Of a DNA stretch of 64,000 nt, positions 24,591 to 34,431 are shown in pieces. A program made the position numbers and the translations under genes. Position 1 is the first letter of the stretch; the number at the start of each line of letters is the position of its first letter. Below the pieces are notes generated by a model. It ran no database searches. It was given only the letters and a program-made list of their open reading frames with translations, and had not been told where the DNA came from. The stretch comes from Bryopsis sp. KO-2023 (Eukaryota > Chlorophyta > Ulvophyceae > Bryopsidales > Bryopsidaceae). The DNA is taken from positions 23,524 through 87,523 of the forward strand of contig BSYQ01000019.1 of NCBI GenBank assembly GCA_030272585.1, in the 5' to 3' direction.

Positions 24591-26849
24591 TCACTCGAAG
24601 ACAGAAGTATCATCGAGAAAAGACGCAGGAGGCGCACCCAAGCCCGCGAACAGGGTAGCGCCAAAAGGTGCTGCCGAAGCTGCCAAGTCCAAATAACGCC
24701 AGATTGCGTTAGAGCGGGCAGACCATCCACCCCAAATCCGAAGCTTCCAAACAGGGACGCCCGAATGGAGAGCCGCTGTAGCGCCACCTCGACGCAGAGA
24801 GTGGGAAGTCCAGTCGCCTGGGGGCAGCATAGGTTGGAAAAACTCACAGAAGGCCTGAAACCGGGCCCGAATGGAGGCACCGCTGGTGGGGGGAGGGTCG
24901 TCAGGTAACTGCCAGATGTAGGAAGACTCAGTGCCAGCGTCGATCCAGGCTTCGCGGCGCCGGGAGAAATAGAGCAGGTACAGATCCAGAAGGGAAGAGG
25001 GGAGATCCCGGAGGGTGCGCAGACGCAACCGCTGCGAACTTTGTGAGCCGACTCCCTTGGTATAGCGCTCCCTGAAAAAGAGAGCGTGGTCGGCAGGTAA
25101 AACCTCCAGATCCCCTTCCAACACCCCGGCGCCGCTGCAGGAGCGGGAAAAAAACAGGTACAGGGTCGTCACGAGCAGGACGTCGCGAAATGGGGCCAAA
25201 GCCAGGTTGGGCGTCATGGTGGCCAAAATGCGTTCCAAAACGCAGGGCGAAAACGCCTGGATCGCGTCGTCCTTGGGAGTCTCTCTTCCCCAACCACTGA
25301 GAACGCCGTTGATCATGCTGGTAAAAGTCAAAAGCTCCCAACCGAGAAGTTTCATCACACTTGCGATCCCGGAAAGGTAGGTGGTGGCGGTCGTCACAAG
25401 CAAGGAGCCGGAGGCCTTCAAGGCATGGACGTAAGCCAGCAAGGTCGACTCGGCTGGAGAAAAAGCTTCAAAAAGTTCGCCAAGACAAAACAATAAAAAA
25501 CGAGAAAACTGGGGTCGCAACCCCTTCTGCGTACTTGACGCCAATGCATTCAAACGCTGCTGCAATAAAGCCAAACCTCGCTCCTCTCCCAACGTAGCCA
25601 ACTGATGGGACCAAAACTCCGAAAAGTCATTCAGCACCAAACGGGCGACCCAGTCTCCGTTTGATAAACACTCCAGCGCCAACTTGAGGCGTTCGGCGGT
25701 ACGGTCCCTCCGAAACGTCCTGGAATGATCGTGCTCGCGCTCGGAGGAAAGGTCACGATCCTCTTGGCCGAGGCTGCTATCCGTTGGAACCACGCTCGGT
25801 GTCCCCAGTGGGGAACTAGGCACAAGGCTGGCAGTCGATTGCGGAGTAGAAACTCGATAGTCGTCGGCAACTCCGAAATCGGGGGAAACACCCAGTTGCG
25901 TTCCCTGCGCCAGCTCTCGAGAGGATGATGTAAGCAGTTCCCCCCTTCCGTGCCCGGCTCCTCCTGTAAGGAGTGGTACCGTCCCAGCTGACGAGTCCCC
26001 AAGGATGCGTACCGGTCGCACGTGCAGTGGTACTGACGTTGGATAGTCGTGAATAAGGACGGGTGTAGTCTGTACTCCTCGGCTGACGTAAGACGGGACA
26101 GGATGTCCGGCATGGTGTTGTCCTTGGAAGGGATCCACTTGAGCTCCATGTCGATGCCCAATGAATCCAGGAGGCGATATACGTGACTGTACGTTCGATG
26201 TAATGCGCTCGAACGGGAATTCTGTCGACTCAGCACCCAACGAGTGACCAAACTGTCTGTCACCAGGGTGATTCGTTGATTGCGCAGCTGCTCCTTGAAG
26301 TAATCGACGGCTTTGCGAACCGCCGTAATCTCCAACCCGTTGATGTGCTCCTTCTCCGTGTGTTGCCAGAAACCCGCGGCGAGCGCTGGGACCCTCTGTC
26401 CAGGGGTTTCCAACTTCGCTCCCCAGCCCGTTGTACTGGCGTCGACGCTCAATGTGTGAGTCGGAAGGGGAGGCCACAGCGCCATGGAAACTGTATTGGG
26501 ATCGAGCTTCTGCCAGTGTCGAAGCTCCGCCAAAGCTGGGCGCGAGACTTGGACTCGACTGCTCCAAGAACGCAGGCCTTGGAGGCATCGGTAGAGGTGG
26601 TGGAGCCAGTAGCGCGTTCCTGGGATGGCGAGGCGACACGACTGCGCATACCCTGTGAACTGCGCGAGAACTCGAGCGGGCAAGCGTCGTCCATTCTGGA
26701 GCGCAGTTACTCGCACGCGGCGAGCGAGCTTCTTCAACTTCGCGAGCCTGTGTGGTGGCAAAACAAACAAGCACGACTCGGTATCGACCAGGAAACCGAG
26801 GTGCTGGAGTCGTCGCTCTGGTTTCCAGGAAGATTTTTCTTCCTTCCAC
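24591..26849 (-). CDS. tyrosine recombinase of the DIRS-like element
   Basis: The frame is open for 752 codons, but the part above about 26.0 kb overlaps the reverse transcriptase ORF in another frame, so the true start is probably within 25.7-26.0 kb. The C-terminal half is a lambda-integrase-type recombinase. An N-terminal SAM-like helical region contains STLLAYVHALKASGS. Box A has the catalytic Arg in LYLFFSRSCSGAG. The H-x-x-R motif is SHSLRRGG. A GGW (in place of the later His/Trp) follows, and the nucleophile Tyr lies in WRYLDL. This enzyme inserts the circular DNA copy. Stop is TGA at 24591-24593. The N-terminal overlap with reverse transcriptase resembles DIRS-1 organisation. Confidence 0.85.
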   Translation of the reverse strand: MEGRKIFLETRATTPAPRFPGRYRVVLVCFATTQAREVEEARSPRASNCAPEWTTLARSSSRAVHRVCAVVSPRHPRNALLAPPPLPMPPRPAFLEQSSPSLAPSFGGASTLAEARSQYSFHGAVASPSDSHIERRRQYNGLGSEVGNPWTEGPSARRGFLATHGEGAHQRVGDYGGSQSRRLLQGAAAQSTNHPGDRQFGHSLGAESTEFPFERITSNVQSRISPPGFIGHRHGAQVDPFQGQHHAGHPVPSYVSRGVQTTPVLIHDYPTSVPLHVRPVRILGDSSAGTVPLLTGGAGHGRGELLTSSSRELAQGTQLGVSPDFGVADDYRVSTPQSTASLVPSSPLGTPSVVPTDSSLGQEDRDLSSEREHDHSRTFRRDRTAERLKLALECLSNGDWVARLVLNDFSEFWSHQLATLGEERGLALLQQRLNALASSTQKGLRPQFSRFLLFCLGELFEAFSPAESTLLAYVHALKASGSLLVTTATTYLSGIASVMKLLGWELLTFTSMINGVLSGWGRETPKDDAIQAFSPCVLERILATMTPNLALAPFRDVLLVTTLYLFFSRSCSGAGVLEGDLEVLPADHALFFRERYTKGVGSQSSQRLRLRTLRDLPSSLLDLYLLYFSRRREAWIDAGTESSYIWQLPDDPPPTSGASIRARFQAFCEFFQPMLPPGDWTSHSLRRGGATAALHSGVPVWKLRIWGGWSARSNAIWRYLDLAASAAPFGATLFAGLGAPPASFLDDTSVFE

Positions 26850-27360
26850 TGTAATCCCAATTGTCCCATCATCCCTTTGACTAACGATCCAAAAACTTCT
26901 AATTCAGTGGGGTCGCAGTGCATCCCCATAAAATCATCGAGATACCATGTGATCCGGACTGGATCGGTGGAATTCCGATATCTCTCCCAAAATTTGAAAA
27001 TAAAATCATCCTCCCCTTGGGACTCAAGGTGGGCAACCCCTCCGGGGTTGCGTAAAAATCGCACAAACTGGTGTACTAAATCGCAAAAAAGAAGGGGAGA
27101 ACCCCGATAACCGAAAGGAAGGGAAGTACACCTAAAAAATTCCCCTTCCATCTCAAATTCGTAAAAATGTTGATCTTCGGGGTGGATACCCAAGTGAAAA
27201 AACGCATCACGTAAATCCCATTTGATTAGATAATCTTTTGGCCGAAGATGAGTCGAAAGCGACCTAAGATCCTCATACTGAACTGGGTGGGGTTCGATCT
27301 GCCGATTCAACGGTCGCAAGTCGATAATCAATCTCTTGCCGCTAACCACCCCGTGCTCGT
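25631..27360 (-). CDS. DIRS-like reverse transcriptase/RNase H, main part
   Basis: This segment runs from the insertion point to TGA at 25631. It shows RT motifs LIIDLRPLNR, KWDLRDAFFHLGI, SLPFGYRGSP and the catalytic WYLDDFMG. It then shows an RNase H domain (VDASTTGWGAKL, a Glu in NGLEITAVRKAV, and VTDSLVTRWVL). WIPSKDNTMPDILSRL matches the typical end of DIRS RNase H. A tail of about 100 residues follows. The 5' end of this ORF lies 7 kb away (34432-34725), separated by the chromovirus. The reading frame is continuous across the joint if the insertion and one 5-bp target copy are discounted. Confidence 0.88.
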
Positions 27361-27494
27361 TGTTATGATTGATTTTAATTGGAGCTGTTAGATTGGTTGT
27401 CGGTTGAGACAGTTGGTGGAGACTGGGGAGACCGTATAAAGGAACGGAACATTGAGTTGTAAGACATTGTGTATTTTCTCGAGTAAGCACTTCA
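27361..27494 (+). repeat. chromovirus 5' LTR
   Basis: 134 bp, starting tgttatgatt and ending cacttca. It contains a TATA-like ccgtataaagg near 27431-27441, which would serve as the promoter. Confidence 0.93.
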
Positions 27495-27496
27495 AT

Positions 27497-27508
27497 TGGT
27501 TTCGGAGC
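27497..27508 (+). other. primer-binding site (tRNA 3' end complement)
   Basis: TGGTTTCGGAGC starts with TGG, the complement of the tRNA CCA end, two bases inside the 5' LTR. It is close to the initiator-Met-type site TGGTATCAGAGC. The identical 12-mer is found next to the TRIM LTR at 46204. Confidence 0.8.
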
Positions 27509-27642
27509 TTTCACGCCCAACGAAACGAAAGCAGCTGACCGGCCAGCACAGCAGAAACACCCACGCTCACAATCCATCACAGTCGACAAAGACAAAGTGC
27601 GACTGAAGACGACCTACAGAAAAAGTCGTCGCGACAGACAAA

Positions 27643-30462
27643 ATGGACCCCGAACATGGACAAGCTATCGTCCCATACGACCGAGCGTCAACACCAGACA
27701 CAGAATACTCCAGCATCGAAGAGGACGAAGTTCCTCCTGCACAACAGTTTGTTGTCAACAACGTCCAGAACGTGCAGCATATACAGAATGTGGTGCATGT
27801 TGATGATCGTGTACAAGTGGCGGCGTTGGTAGAACATGTGGAGCAACGGAGAGTCCACGTGGAACATCACGTCCAGGCCGTGCAGAATCGACAAGGAGAG
27901 GTGGAAGCTGGAGTCCATCAAGCTTTTGCGAATGTGGCTGGGCTTCGCGAGGATGTTGGTCGTCATTTCGGCAGAGTCGCTGAAGCTTTTGACAACCGAC
28001 TCGAAGTCGTTAATCAGAATCGGCTCGACGATCGGGATTATGCCGAAGGGGTTGCTCAGGAGAAAGTTCATGATCTGGAGGAAAGAGTCGGAGACGAGAT
28101 GCATGGGATACGAGGCGAAATTGATAAGTTGGTGAATCTCATGACGGAACATGTGTCGAACTCCGATGATCGTCATCACGATGTCTGCGAAAGGATGAAT
28201 GGATTGAGCGGTGATGTCCAAGGCATACAAGATCGGATGAATGTGCTGAGTGGGGATGTCCAAGGTGTCCAAGAAAGGATGCATGTGTTGAGTGGAAATG
28301 TCCAAGACATCCAGGAGACAGCCCAAGCTAACAAGGACAGTCTACAGTTTGAATTTCGAACAGCAAACAAGCAGTTGGTACATCAGATGGGTCGGGATCG
28401 ACAAGCGGCCAAGGATGAGCTGCAATCGTCAATTGCAACATTGGAACAACGAATGGTTGATCGGCAGATGATTTTAAAGTCGTCGATTCTCGAATCACAA
28501 GAGAAATCCCATGAGAGACTGCGAAAGGAGATGCTGAGAAATCAAGATCGAATGCAGACCAAAATTGATAAAGTCTGGGAGGATGCATGGGACAATAAGC
28601 CCACGCCAGATCCGAAAAATCAAGACAGTCATCCAGAGGAGTTATGGACAGAGGATCGAATAATGGCGCTTATCAAGAATCAAATCAAGGCATCGTATGT
28701 TCCTCCTCCGACGACGATTACAGCATTCCCAATGCAAACTGTTCGAACAACTACTGTGGCCAGCCCATCAATCCCAATGCCACCACCTCTTATTCCACCA
28801 ATGGCCAGTGGGTCTCCAAGTAGTATTCACCCACCATCAACTCGAGAAGGAAGTCGAACATCACAAATTGCCACTACAACATCAAGACTGGCAACGTCAT
28901 CATCACCAATTCAGATGCCGATCCCCATGACGATTCCGTTGAATGTGTCGCAACCAGCACCACAAGTCGTGTTGGGCGCTGGGGTCGGAATACCACAAGC
29001 AGCTGGGGTGTCGAGACCATTTAATCCGTTTGCGGCTCTCGGATCATACGCCAGTGTTGGCCAACGAAATCCGGGATCGCAGAGACATCCAGGTGGAGGT
29101 GGCGGTGGGCCAGATGACGATGGACCTGATGATGGCACCGGACGGGGTGGATCAGGGAACCGTGGCAGTGGTGGACCGCCTGGAGGACCAGGTGGCCCAG
29201 GAGATCCGGATGGACCGGGGGATGCAGAGGATGGAAATAATCGTCAAGCGCGACGCATTAATGGCGCGTTTCGTTCGCTCAAAATCGATGCACCAAAAGC
29301 GTTCACTGGAGATTCTAAGGAAATGGCTAGCGAATGGATCGTTGCAATAACCAGATGGCTCAGAGCCCAACGTATTCCTGAAGAGGATTGGGTTTTGATC
29401 TTGCCGGCGCATCTCGGAGGATCAGCCGCCAAATGGATGAATGTCGTGGAACTACGAATCCAGCAGGGGATGCGAGTTCCGTGGACTCACTGGCGAGCCT
29501 TTGCGACTGAATTACAAGCACAGTTTGAAGCCCTCGCGCCAGGGGAGAAAGCCAGGATTGAATTGCGAAATCTCAGACAAGTGACGTCTGTAACGGAATA
29601 CCTTCGCCGATTCCATCAAGCTATCTTCAGGATACCGGACATGGCTCCGTCAGAAATGTATTCTGCGTTTGTTTTCGGTCTGAAAGAGGACATTCGCAAG
29701 ATGGTAATGGCCCAAGCAAATGGAGATTTTCAGACGGCATGTATCATGGCGGAGCGACTGGATGGGATATTTTTTATGGCTAATCGACAGAACAACAGTG
29801 GATCAGGTGGTAATCGTGGGCGAGGACGACAGAACACATCATCCCACCTGAACTCAGTTACTACGGAGACGTCGGATGCACCTGATGTCGTCAATTTCGT
29901 TCAGAATTCCTCGAATGGCAAAAGAGATCATGGCCGTGGAGGCGGTCGTGGTGGTTATGGGCGAGGACGAGGATTTGGCGGCGGAAGGGGACGTGGACGT
30001 GGTTTCAACAAGCAGGATGCAATATGCATTCTCTGTGGAAAGAAAGGGCATTTATTTCGGGAATGTTTCAAATTGCCGGCGGCTAAGGCAGCTGTAACCG
30101 ATTCGAAGTATGGCGTGAAGTGGAAACGATCAAGGGATCGAACAAACGATACAGATGGCGTAGGTGCAGGGCTGCAGACCGATCACACTGTGCCAGTATC
30201 GAATGAGAATCAGGATGTTCACAACCAGAACATCAAGCGTGTGCGATGGAAAGACGTCACACATGCAAATGGAAAAGTGAAAGACGTCAGCCCAAAAGGG
30301 GAAACGTCAGTAACAAAAAGTGCACCGGAGACTGGTCATGGGACACAGTCGTCAGAATCAAAGGATTTACATGCAAAAGAGGATTCAGAAGAATCAATTG
30401 ATCACAGTCCAGAAAGTCTGGAGGATCAATCAATGAATCAAGAGGAAAAGAGGAAAATATAA
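27643..30462 (+). CDS. gag: chromovirus Gag polyprotein
   Basis: 939 codons, longer than usual for chromoviruses. The N-terminal third is a long coiled coil with a 14-residue unit repeated three times (DNA 28192-28317, e.g. RMNVLSGDVQGVQE). A Pro/Ser-rich and then Gly/Asp-rich linker follows. The capsid (retrotransposon gag) domain lies at about residues 535-700 (e.g. FVFGLKEDIRKMV). An RGG-rich tract comes next. One CCHC zinc knuckle, CX2CX4HX4C (C795, C798, H803, C808), would bind RNA. The C-terminal tail is acidic. Stop is TAA at 30460. Gag builds the virus-like particle that packages the RNA. Confidence 0.92.
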   Translation: MDPEHGQAIVPYDRASTPDTEYSSIEEDEVPPAQQFVVNNVQNVQHIQNVVHVDDRVQVAALVEHVEQRRVHVEHHVQAVQNRQGEVEAGVHQAFANVAGLREDVGRHFGRVAEAFDNRLEVVNQNRLDDRDYAEGVAQEKVHDLEERVGDEMHGIRGEIDKLVNLMTEHVSNSDDRHHDVCERMNGLSGDVQGIQDRMNVLSGDVQGVQERMHVLSGNVQDIQETAQANKDSLQFEFRTANKQLVHQMGRDRQAAKDELQSSIATLEQRMVDRQMILKSSILESQEKSHERLRKEMLRNQDRMQTKIDKVWEDAWDNKPTPDPKNQDSHPEELWTEDRIMALIKNQIKASYVPPPTTITAFPMQTVRTTTVASPSIPMPPPLIPPMASGSPSSIHPPSTREGSRTSQIATTTSRLATSSSPIQMPIPMTIPLNVSQPAPQVVLGAGVGIPQAAGVSRPFNPFAALGSYASVGQRNPGSQRHPGGGGGGPDDDGPDDGTGRGGSGNRGSGGPPGGPGGPGDPDGPGDAEDGNNRQARRINGAFRSLKIDAPKAFTGDSKEMASEWIVAITRWLRAQRIPEEDWVLILPAHLGGSAAKWMNVVELRIQQGMRVPWTHWRAFATELQAQFEALAPGEKARIELRNLRQVTSVTEYLRRFHQAIFRIPDMAPSEMYSAFVFGLKEDIRKMVMAQANGDFQTACIMAERLDGIFFMANRQNNSGSGGNRGRGRQNTSSHLNSVTTETSDAPDVVNFVQNSSNGKRDHGRGGGRGGYGRGRGFGGGRGRGRGFNKQDAICILCGKKGHLFRECFKLPAAKAAVTDSKYGVKWKRSRDRTNDTDGVGAGLQTDHTVPVSNENQDVHNQNIKRVRWKDVTHANGKVKDVSPKGETSVTKSAPETGHGTQSSESKDLHAKEDSEESIDHSPESLEDQSMNQEEKRKI

Positions 30463-33400
30463 GTCAGGATGTTGGGAATGCTAATGAATCAACACCCACA
30501 TCCCTGCACAGAACAGAGAGTGCTGGCAGCACTACAATCCCTACATCAAGGGAAGCTGAAGCACCAATTTCATTGTGTCCAATCACAGACACAGACACAT
30601 CAAGGGGATATCTGTTGGAGATCAGAGTGCAAGGCACAGGAGCCTATGCATGTCTGGATTCAGGCAGTACAGGAAATTACATATCCCAGGAATGTGCAAC
30701 CAGATTGAAATTTTCAATCACATCCAAAACACAGCAGTTGCAAATGGCAGATGGAACAAAGAGGGATACAGTTGGAATAGTAGAAGGAGTGAAGTTCAGA
30801 TGTGGGAAAATCCAATTTCAAGAGGATCTCCACATCCTACCTCAACTGGGATATGACATCCTATTGGGAACACCATTCCTGGCTAAGGAAAATCCCACCA
30901 TTGATTTTGCATCTGCATCAGTGAAGATACAGAGGAAAGGGAAATGGTACAATCTACCCCTGAAGCTAAAGCACAATGCAATCAGACATGGGGACAGACA
31001 TCTACTCCAATCAGCCAACATGCAGTTGTGCTCACTCACCACAATGAATAAGGCCATCAGAAAAGGAGCTGATGCAGTCATGGTGTTGGTCAAAGACAAG
31101 GAAAATCAGGATCCAGCCAAGGAAATGTATGGAGATAAGGAACCTGATCAGACAAATCCACTGGAGAAGTTAATCACATCAGACATGCCAGCAGAGCTAA
31201 AGGAGGTCATCTTGGATTACAGTGATGTTTTTCCAGAAGATTTACCTGCTGGAGTTCCACCTACCAGGCATGGGGTTGAATTTGAAATCAAACTGGAGGA
31301 AAATGCAAAACCAATCAATAAACCAATCTACAGATTGAGTCCTGCAGAGCTGGAGGAAATCCAAAGGCAGGTTGGATATTTGCTGGAGCACAAATTCATT
31401 GAACCAGCAGTCTCACCATGGGGGGCTCCAGTGCTATTTGCTCCTAAGAAAGATGGGGGGCTCAGATTTTGTGTGGACTATCGATGGCTAAACTCAGTCA
31501 CAGTCAAAGACAAATATCCACTGCCCCTACCTGATGAGCTTATGGACAGATTGGCAGGAGCAAAGGTCTTCAGCAAAATTGATCTCAGGCATGGGTATTG
31601 GCAAGTACCTATCAAAGCAGAGCACAGACATCTCACAACATTCAATACTCGGTATGGTGCATACTCATGGACAGTCATACCCATGGGGTTAACTAATGCC
31701 CCTGCATTTTTTATGCGAACCATGAATGCATCTCTGGCAGGGCTGAGTGATAAATGTGCAGTCTGCTACCTGGATGATATAATCATCTATTCCAGGAACA
31801 TGCAGGACCACATCAGGCATGTGAAACAAGTTCTGGACAGGCTCAGGAGGGACAAATTATATTCAAAACCAAGCAAATGTGAATTTGGAGTGAAGGAGCT
31901 GGAATTTGTTGGATTCAAAGTCTCTACCCAGGGGATTTCACCACTGAATTACAAAGTCAAAGCAATTGAAGAATATCCAGCACCTACCTCTGTCAAGCAA
32001 GTCAGATCCTTCCTGGGAATGATCAGCTACTACAGGAGATTCATCCAAAATTTTGCACATCTGGCCAGCCCAATGAATGATCTGGTAAAAAAGGAGGTTC
32101 CCTGGATCTGGGGAGAAGCACAACAGCAGTCATTTGAAACACTGAAAGGAGCATTGACAAAGGCACCAATATTGATTTTACCTGACACATCCAAACCATA
32201 TGTGATGGTGTCTGATGCATCCAATGTGGCTGTGGGAGCTGTCTTGATGCAAGAAAGTGGAATTGGATTGAAGCCCATTGCATTTCTGAGTAAGAAACTC
32301 ACCCCATCAGAGCAGAATTATGGAGCCTATGACAAGGAAATGTATGGCATTTCATATGCCCTGAGGTATTGGAGGCACTATCTGGAGGGATCAGAGCCAC
32401 CTGTCACAGTATACACAGATCACAAGCCAGCCATTCACTTCATGAATCAAAAGACATTATCAAGAACACAGGCCAGGTGGATGAGAATGGGATTTTTCCA
32501 GTCAATCAACCCTGTATTGACATATTTACCTGGAAAATCAAATGTGGTTGCTGATGCTCTATCAAGAAGCTCAGCAGAAGAAGATGTTCATGAAAAACAG
32601 TTGATGGCAATTTCTGAAGTTCAATGGAGTGATACAGAAATACAGGAATGGAGAAATGCATTGAAAGCTGATGTGGGAACAAACAAAATCATGATCCAGT
32701 TGGAGAAAGGACAGAAAGTTACTCACCATCATCTGGATGCTCAAGGATTGCTGATTCACAAGGATGCTGATGAGTTGGAAAGATTGGTGGTCCCAGCCAG
32801 CAAAAGACAACATATTCTGCAAACACATCATGATGCAGAAATGGCTGGACATCCAGGCATTGCAAGGACTACAGAACTCATCAAAAGGAAGTACATCTGG
32901 AAGGGATGCAATCAAGTGATCAAAGCCTACATTAAATCATGTCCAAAATGCCAGATGATGAAAGGATCAAATGACAAACAATCTGGATTATTGATGCCTT
33001 TACCCATCCCCTCTCGAAAATGGGATCAGGTGACGACTGACCTGATGACGGACCTCCCGGAGTCGAATGGCTTCACCGCGATTCAAGTTTTCGTGGATCG
33101 AATGACGAAATATGCAAAACTCTGTCCCTGCACTAAAACGATGGATGCTCGGCAACATGCAAATTTGTTCTTCCGGAATGTATTTCGACATTTCGGCCTC
33201 CCATCCATCCTGATTTCAGACAGAGACCCAAGATTCGTCAGCCAGTTCTGGCGAGAACTTTTCAAATTGGTTGGCTCGGACATCAAGCTCACCAGCGCCT
33301 ACCATCCACAAAGTGACGGCCAGAGCGAGATCACAATCAAAACCGTCGAAAATCTGATGCGTCCATATGTCGAGGAGCATCCCGAAAGCTGGGCTGAACA

Positions 33401-34121
33401 TATCGAAGTTTTGGAGTTCGCCTTCAACAATCTGCGGAACGCAACCACAGGCTACAGTCCATTCTACCTTCTCCATGGCCAACATCCCATTTCGCTGCCG
33501 GACGTCAAGCCGACGACGTCTTTGCATAGCGTCGAACAGGATCTCACTCAGATGCAGGAAATTATGACGCGTGCGCAACATCACTACAAGCTGAGCCAGG
33601 CGCGTATGAAAGAGCAAGCCGACAAGCATCGGAAGGAGTTGATTTTGGAGGTGGGAGAAGAGGTGTGTCTGCGCATTTCGCATTTGCCGAATACTGTCTA
33701 TTCGAGCATCCCAGCGAAGATACGACGGAAGTTCGTGGGACCTCTGAAAGTACTGGCGAAGATTTCGGATGTCGCGTATCGAGTGGAGTTACCGGGGTCG
33801 TGGCGCATCCACGCCGTCTTTCACGTTTCGAAATTGAAACGATTTCACAGACATGCAGATTTTGATCGAGATGTGATTCCGCCGCCGCCGATTTTGAATG
33901 CCGATACTGGAGAAGAAGAACATGAAGTCGAAGCCATCATTCGTGATAACAGAAAACAAGGCAAACAAAAGCGATTCCTAATCGCTTGGAAGGGATACCC
34001 CCTCCACGAATCGACATGGGAACCACTGCAGCACTTAACGAATTGTGATGAGATTCTGACAGCATATCTCGGCCGTCAGACTACGCAGAAGCGCCGTAAA
34101 TCAAACAGACAGCGAAAGTAA
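30462..34121 (+). CDS. pol: chromovirus Pol polyprotein (PR-RT-RH-IN-chromodomain)
   Basis: The frame is -1 relative to gag and stays open through the gag stop, so expression by -1 frameshifting is likely; no standard ATG was needed. In order: aspartic protease (ACLDSGSTGNYIS), reverse transcriptase (KKDGGLRFCVDYRWLN, then the catalytic YLDDIIIYS at about 31767), RNase H (VSDASNVAVGAVL; YTDHKPAIHF), integrase zinc finger (HPGIARTTELIKRKY, CPKCQMMK), integrase core D,D,E (TTDLMTDLP; ISDRDPRF; SDGQSE), a GPY-like region (RRKFVGPLKVL), and a C-terminal chromodomain (FLIAWKGYPLHESTWEP). The chromodomain targets integration to particular chromatin. Stop is TAA at 34119. Codon use changes sharply at about 33.01 kb (see findings). 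Confidence 0.93.
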   Translation, partial: SQDVGNANESTPTSLHRTESAGSTTIPTSREAEAPISLCPITDTDTSRGYLLEIRVQGTGAYACLDSGSTGNYISQECATRLKFSITSKTQQLQMADGTKRDTVGIVEGVKFRCGKIQFQEDLHILPQLGYDILLGTPFLAKENPTIDFASASVKIQRKGKWYNLPLKLKHNAIRHGDRHLLQSANMQLCSLTTMNKAIRKGADAVMVLVKDKENQDPAKEMYGDKEPDQTNPLEKLITSDMPAELKEVILDYSDVFPEDLPAGVPPTRHGVEFEIKLEENAKPINKPIYRLSPAELEEIQRQVGYLLEHKFIEPAVSPWGAPVLFAPKKDGGLRFCVDYRWLNSVTVKDKYPLPLPDELMDRLAGAKVFSKIDLRHGYWQVPIKAEHRHLTTFNTRYGAYSWTVIPMGLTNAPAFFMRTMNASLAGLSDKCAVCYLDDIIIYSRNMQDHIRHVKQVLDRLRRDKLYSKPSKCEFGVKELEFVGFKVSTQGISPLNYKVKAIEEYPAPTSVKQVRSFLGMISYYRRFIQNFAHLASPMNDLVKKEVPWIWGEAQQQSFETLKGALTKAPILILPDTSKPYVMVSDASNVAVGAVLMQESGIGLKPIAFLSKKLTPSEQNYGAYDKEMYGISYALRYWRHYLEGSEPPVTVYTDHKPAIHFMNQKTLSRTQARWMRMGFFQSINPVLTYLPGKSNVVADALSRSSAEEDVHEKQLMAISEVQWSDTEIQEWRNALKADVGTNKIMIQLEKGQKVTHHHLDAQGLLIHKDADELERLVVPASKRQHILQTHHDAEMAGHPGIARTTELIKRKYIWKGCNQVIKAYIKSCPKCQMMKGSNDKQSGLLMPLPIPSRKWDQVTTDLMTDLPESNGFTAIQVFVDRMTKYAKLCPCTKTMDARQHANLFFRNVFRHFGLPSILISDRDPRFVSQFWRELFKLVGSDIKLTSAYHPQSDGQSEITIKTVENLMRPYVEEHPESWAEHIEVLEFAFNNLRNATTGYSPFYLLHGQHPISLPDVKPTTSLHSVEQDLTQMQEIMTRAQHHYKLSQARMKEQADKHRKELILEVGEEVCLRISHLPNTVYSSIPAKIRRKFVGPLKVLAKISDVAYRVELPGSWRIHAVFHVSKLKRFHRHADFDRDVIPPPPILNADTGEEEHEVEAIIRDNRKQGKQKRFLIAWKGYPLHESTWEPLQHLTNCDEILTAYLGRQTTQKRRKSNRQRK

Positions 34122-34283
34122 GGTGATCAGGAGTGATGGATGATGATGGAGTCAGAGACGTCCAGAGTTCGAGTCCGAGTGCATGATTGTATGGGCAGTC
34201 AGGAAGTGCAGTCGATCGTTCATTTTGGATTGGTATCATCAAGGCTTGATTTTCAAAAGATTTCGCAGGTGCTCAAGGTAGTC

Positions 34284-34297
34284 ATGGGGGGAGAAGT
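34284..34297 (+). other. polypurine tract
   Basis: atggggggagaagt lies directly before the 3' LTR. It is the expected plus-strand primer for LTR retrotransposon replication. Confidence 0.75.
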
Positions 34298-34431
34298 TGT
34301 TATGATTGATTTTAATTGGAGCTGTTAGATTGGTTGTCGGTTGAGACAGTTGGTGGAGACTGGGGAGACCGTATAAAGGAACGGAACATTGAGTTGTAAG
34401 ACATTGTGTATTTTCTCGAGTAAGCACTTCA
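34298..34431 (+). repeat. chromovirus 3' LTR
   Basis: 134 bp, identical by eye to the 5' LTR. It is followed by the 5-bp target duplication ctcgt. Confidence 0.93.

Larger units (their letters stand above)
27361..34431 (+). mobile_element. Ty3/gypsy chromovirus LTR retrotransposon, complete
   Basis: Two 134-bp LTRs (27361-27494, 34298-34431), identical by eye, begin TG and end CA. They are flanked by a 5-bp duplication ctcgt (27356-27360 and 34432-34436). Next to the 5' LTR is a primer-binding site (27497-27508); before the 3' LTR is a purine tract (34284-34297). gag and pol are both open. It lies antisense within the DIRS-like reverse transcriptase ORF. Identical LTRs and intact ORFs point to a recent insertion, later than that of its host element. 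Confidence 0.95.

Noticed and set aside
26276-27110. Long plus-strand frames opposite the DIRS-like RT
   Set aside because: They are antisense to a clear reverse transcriptase and lack any motif.
27688-28326. 212-codon minus-strand frame opposite gag
   Set aside because: It mirrors the coiled-coil repeats of gag and has no independent support.
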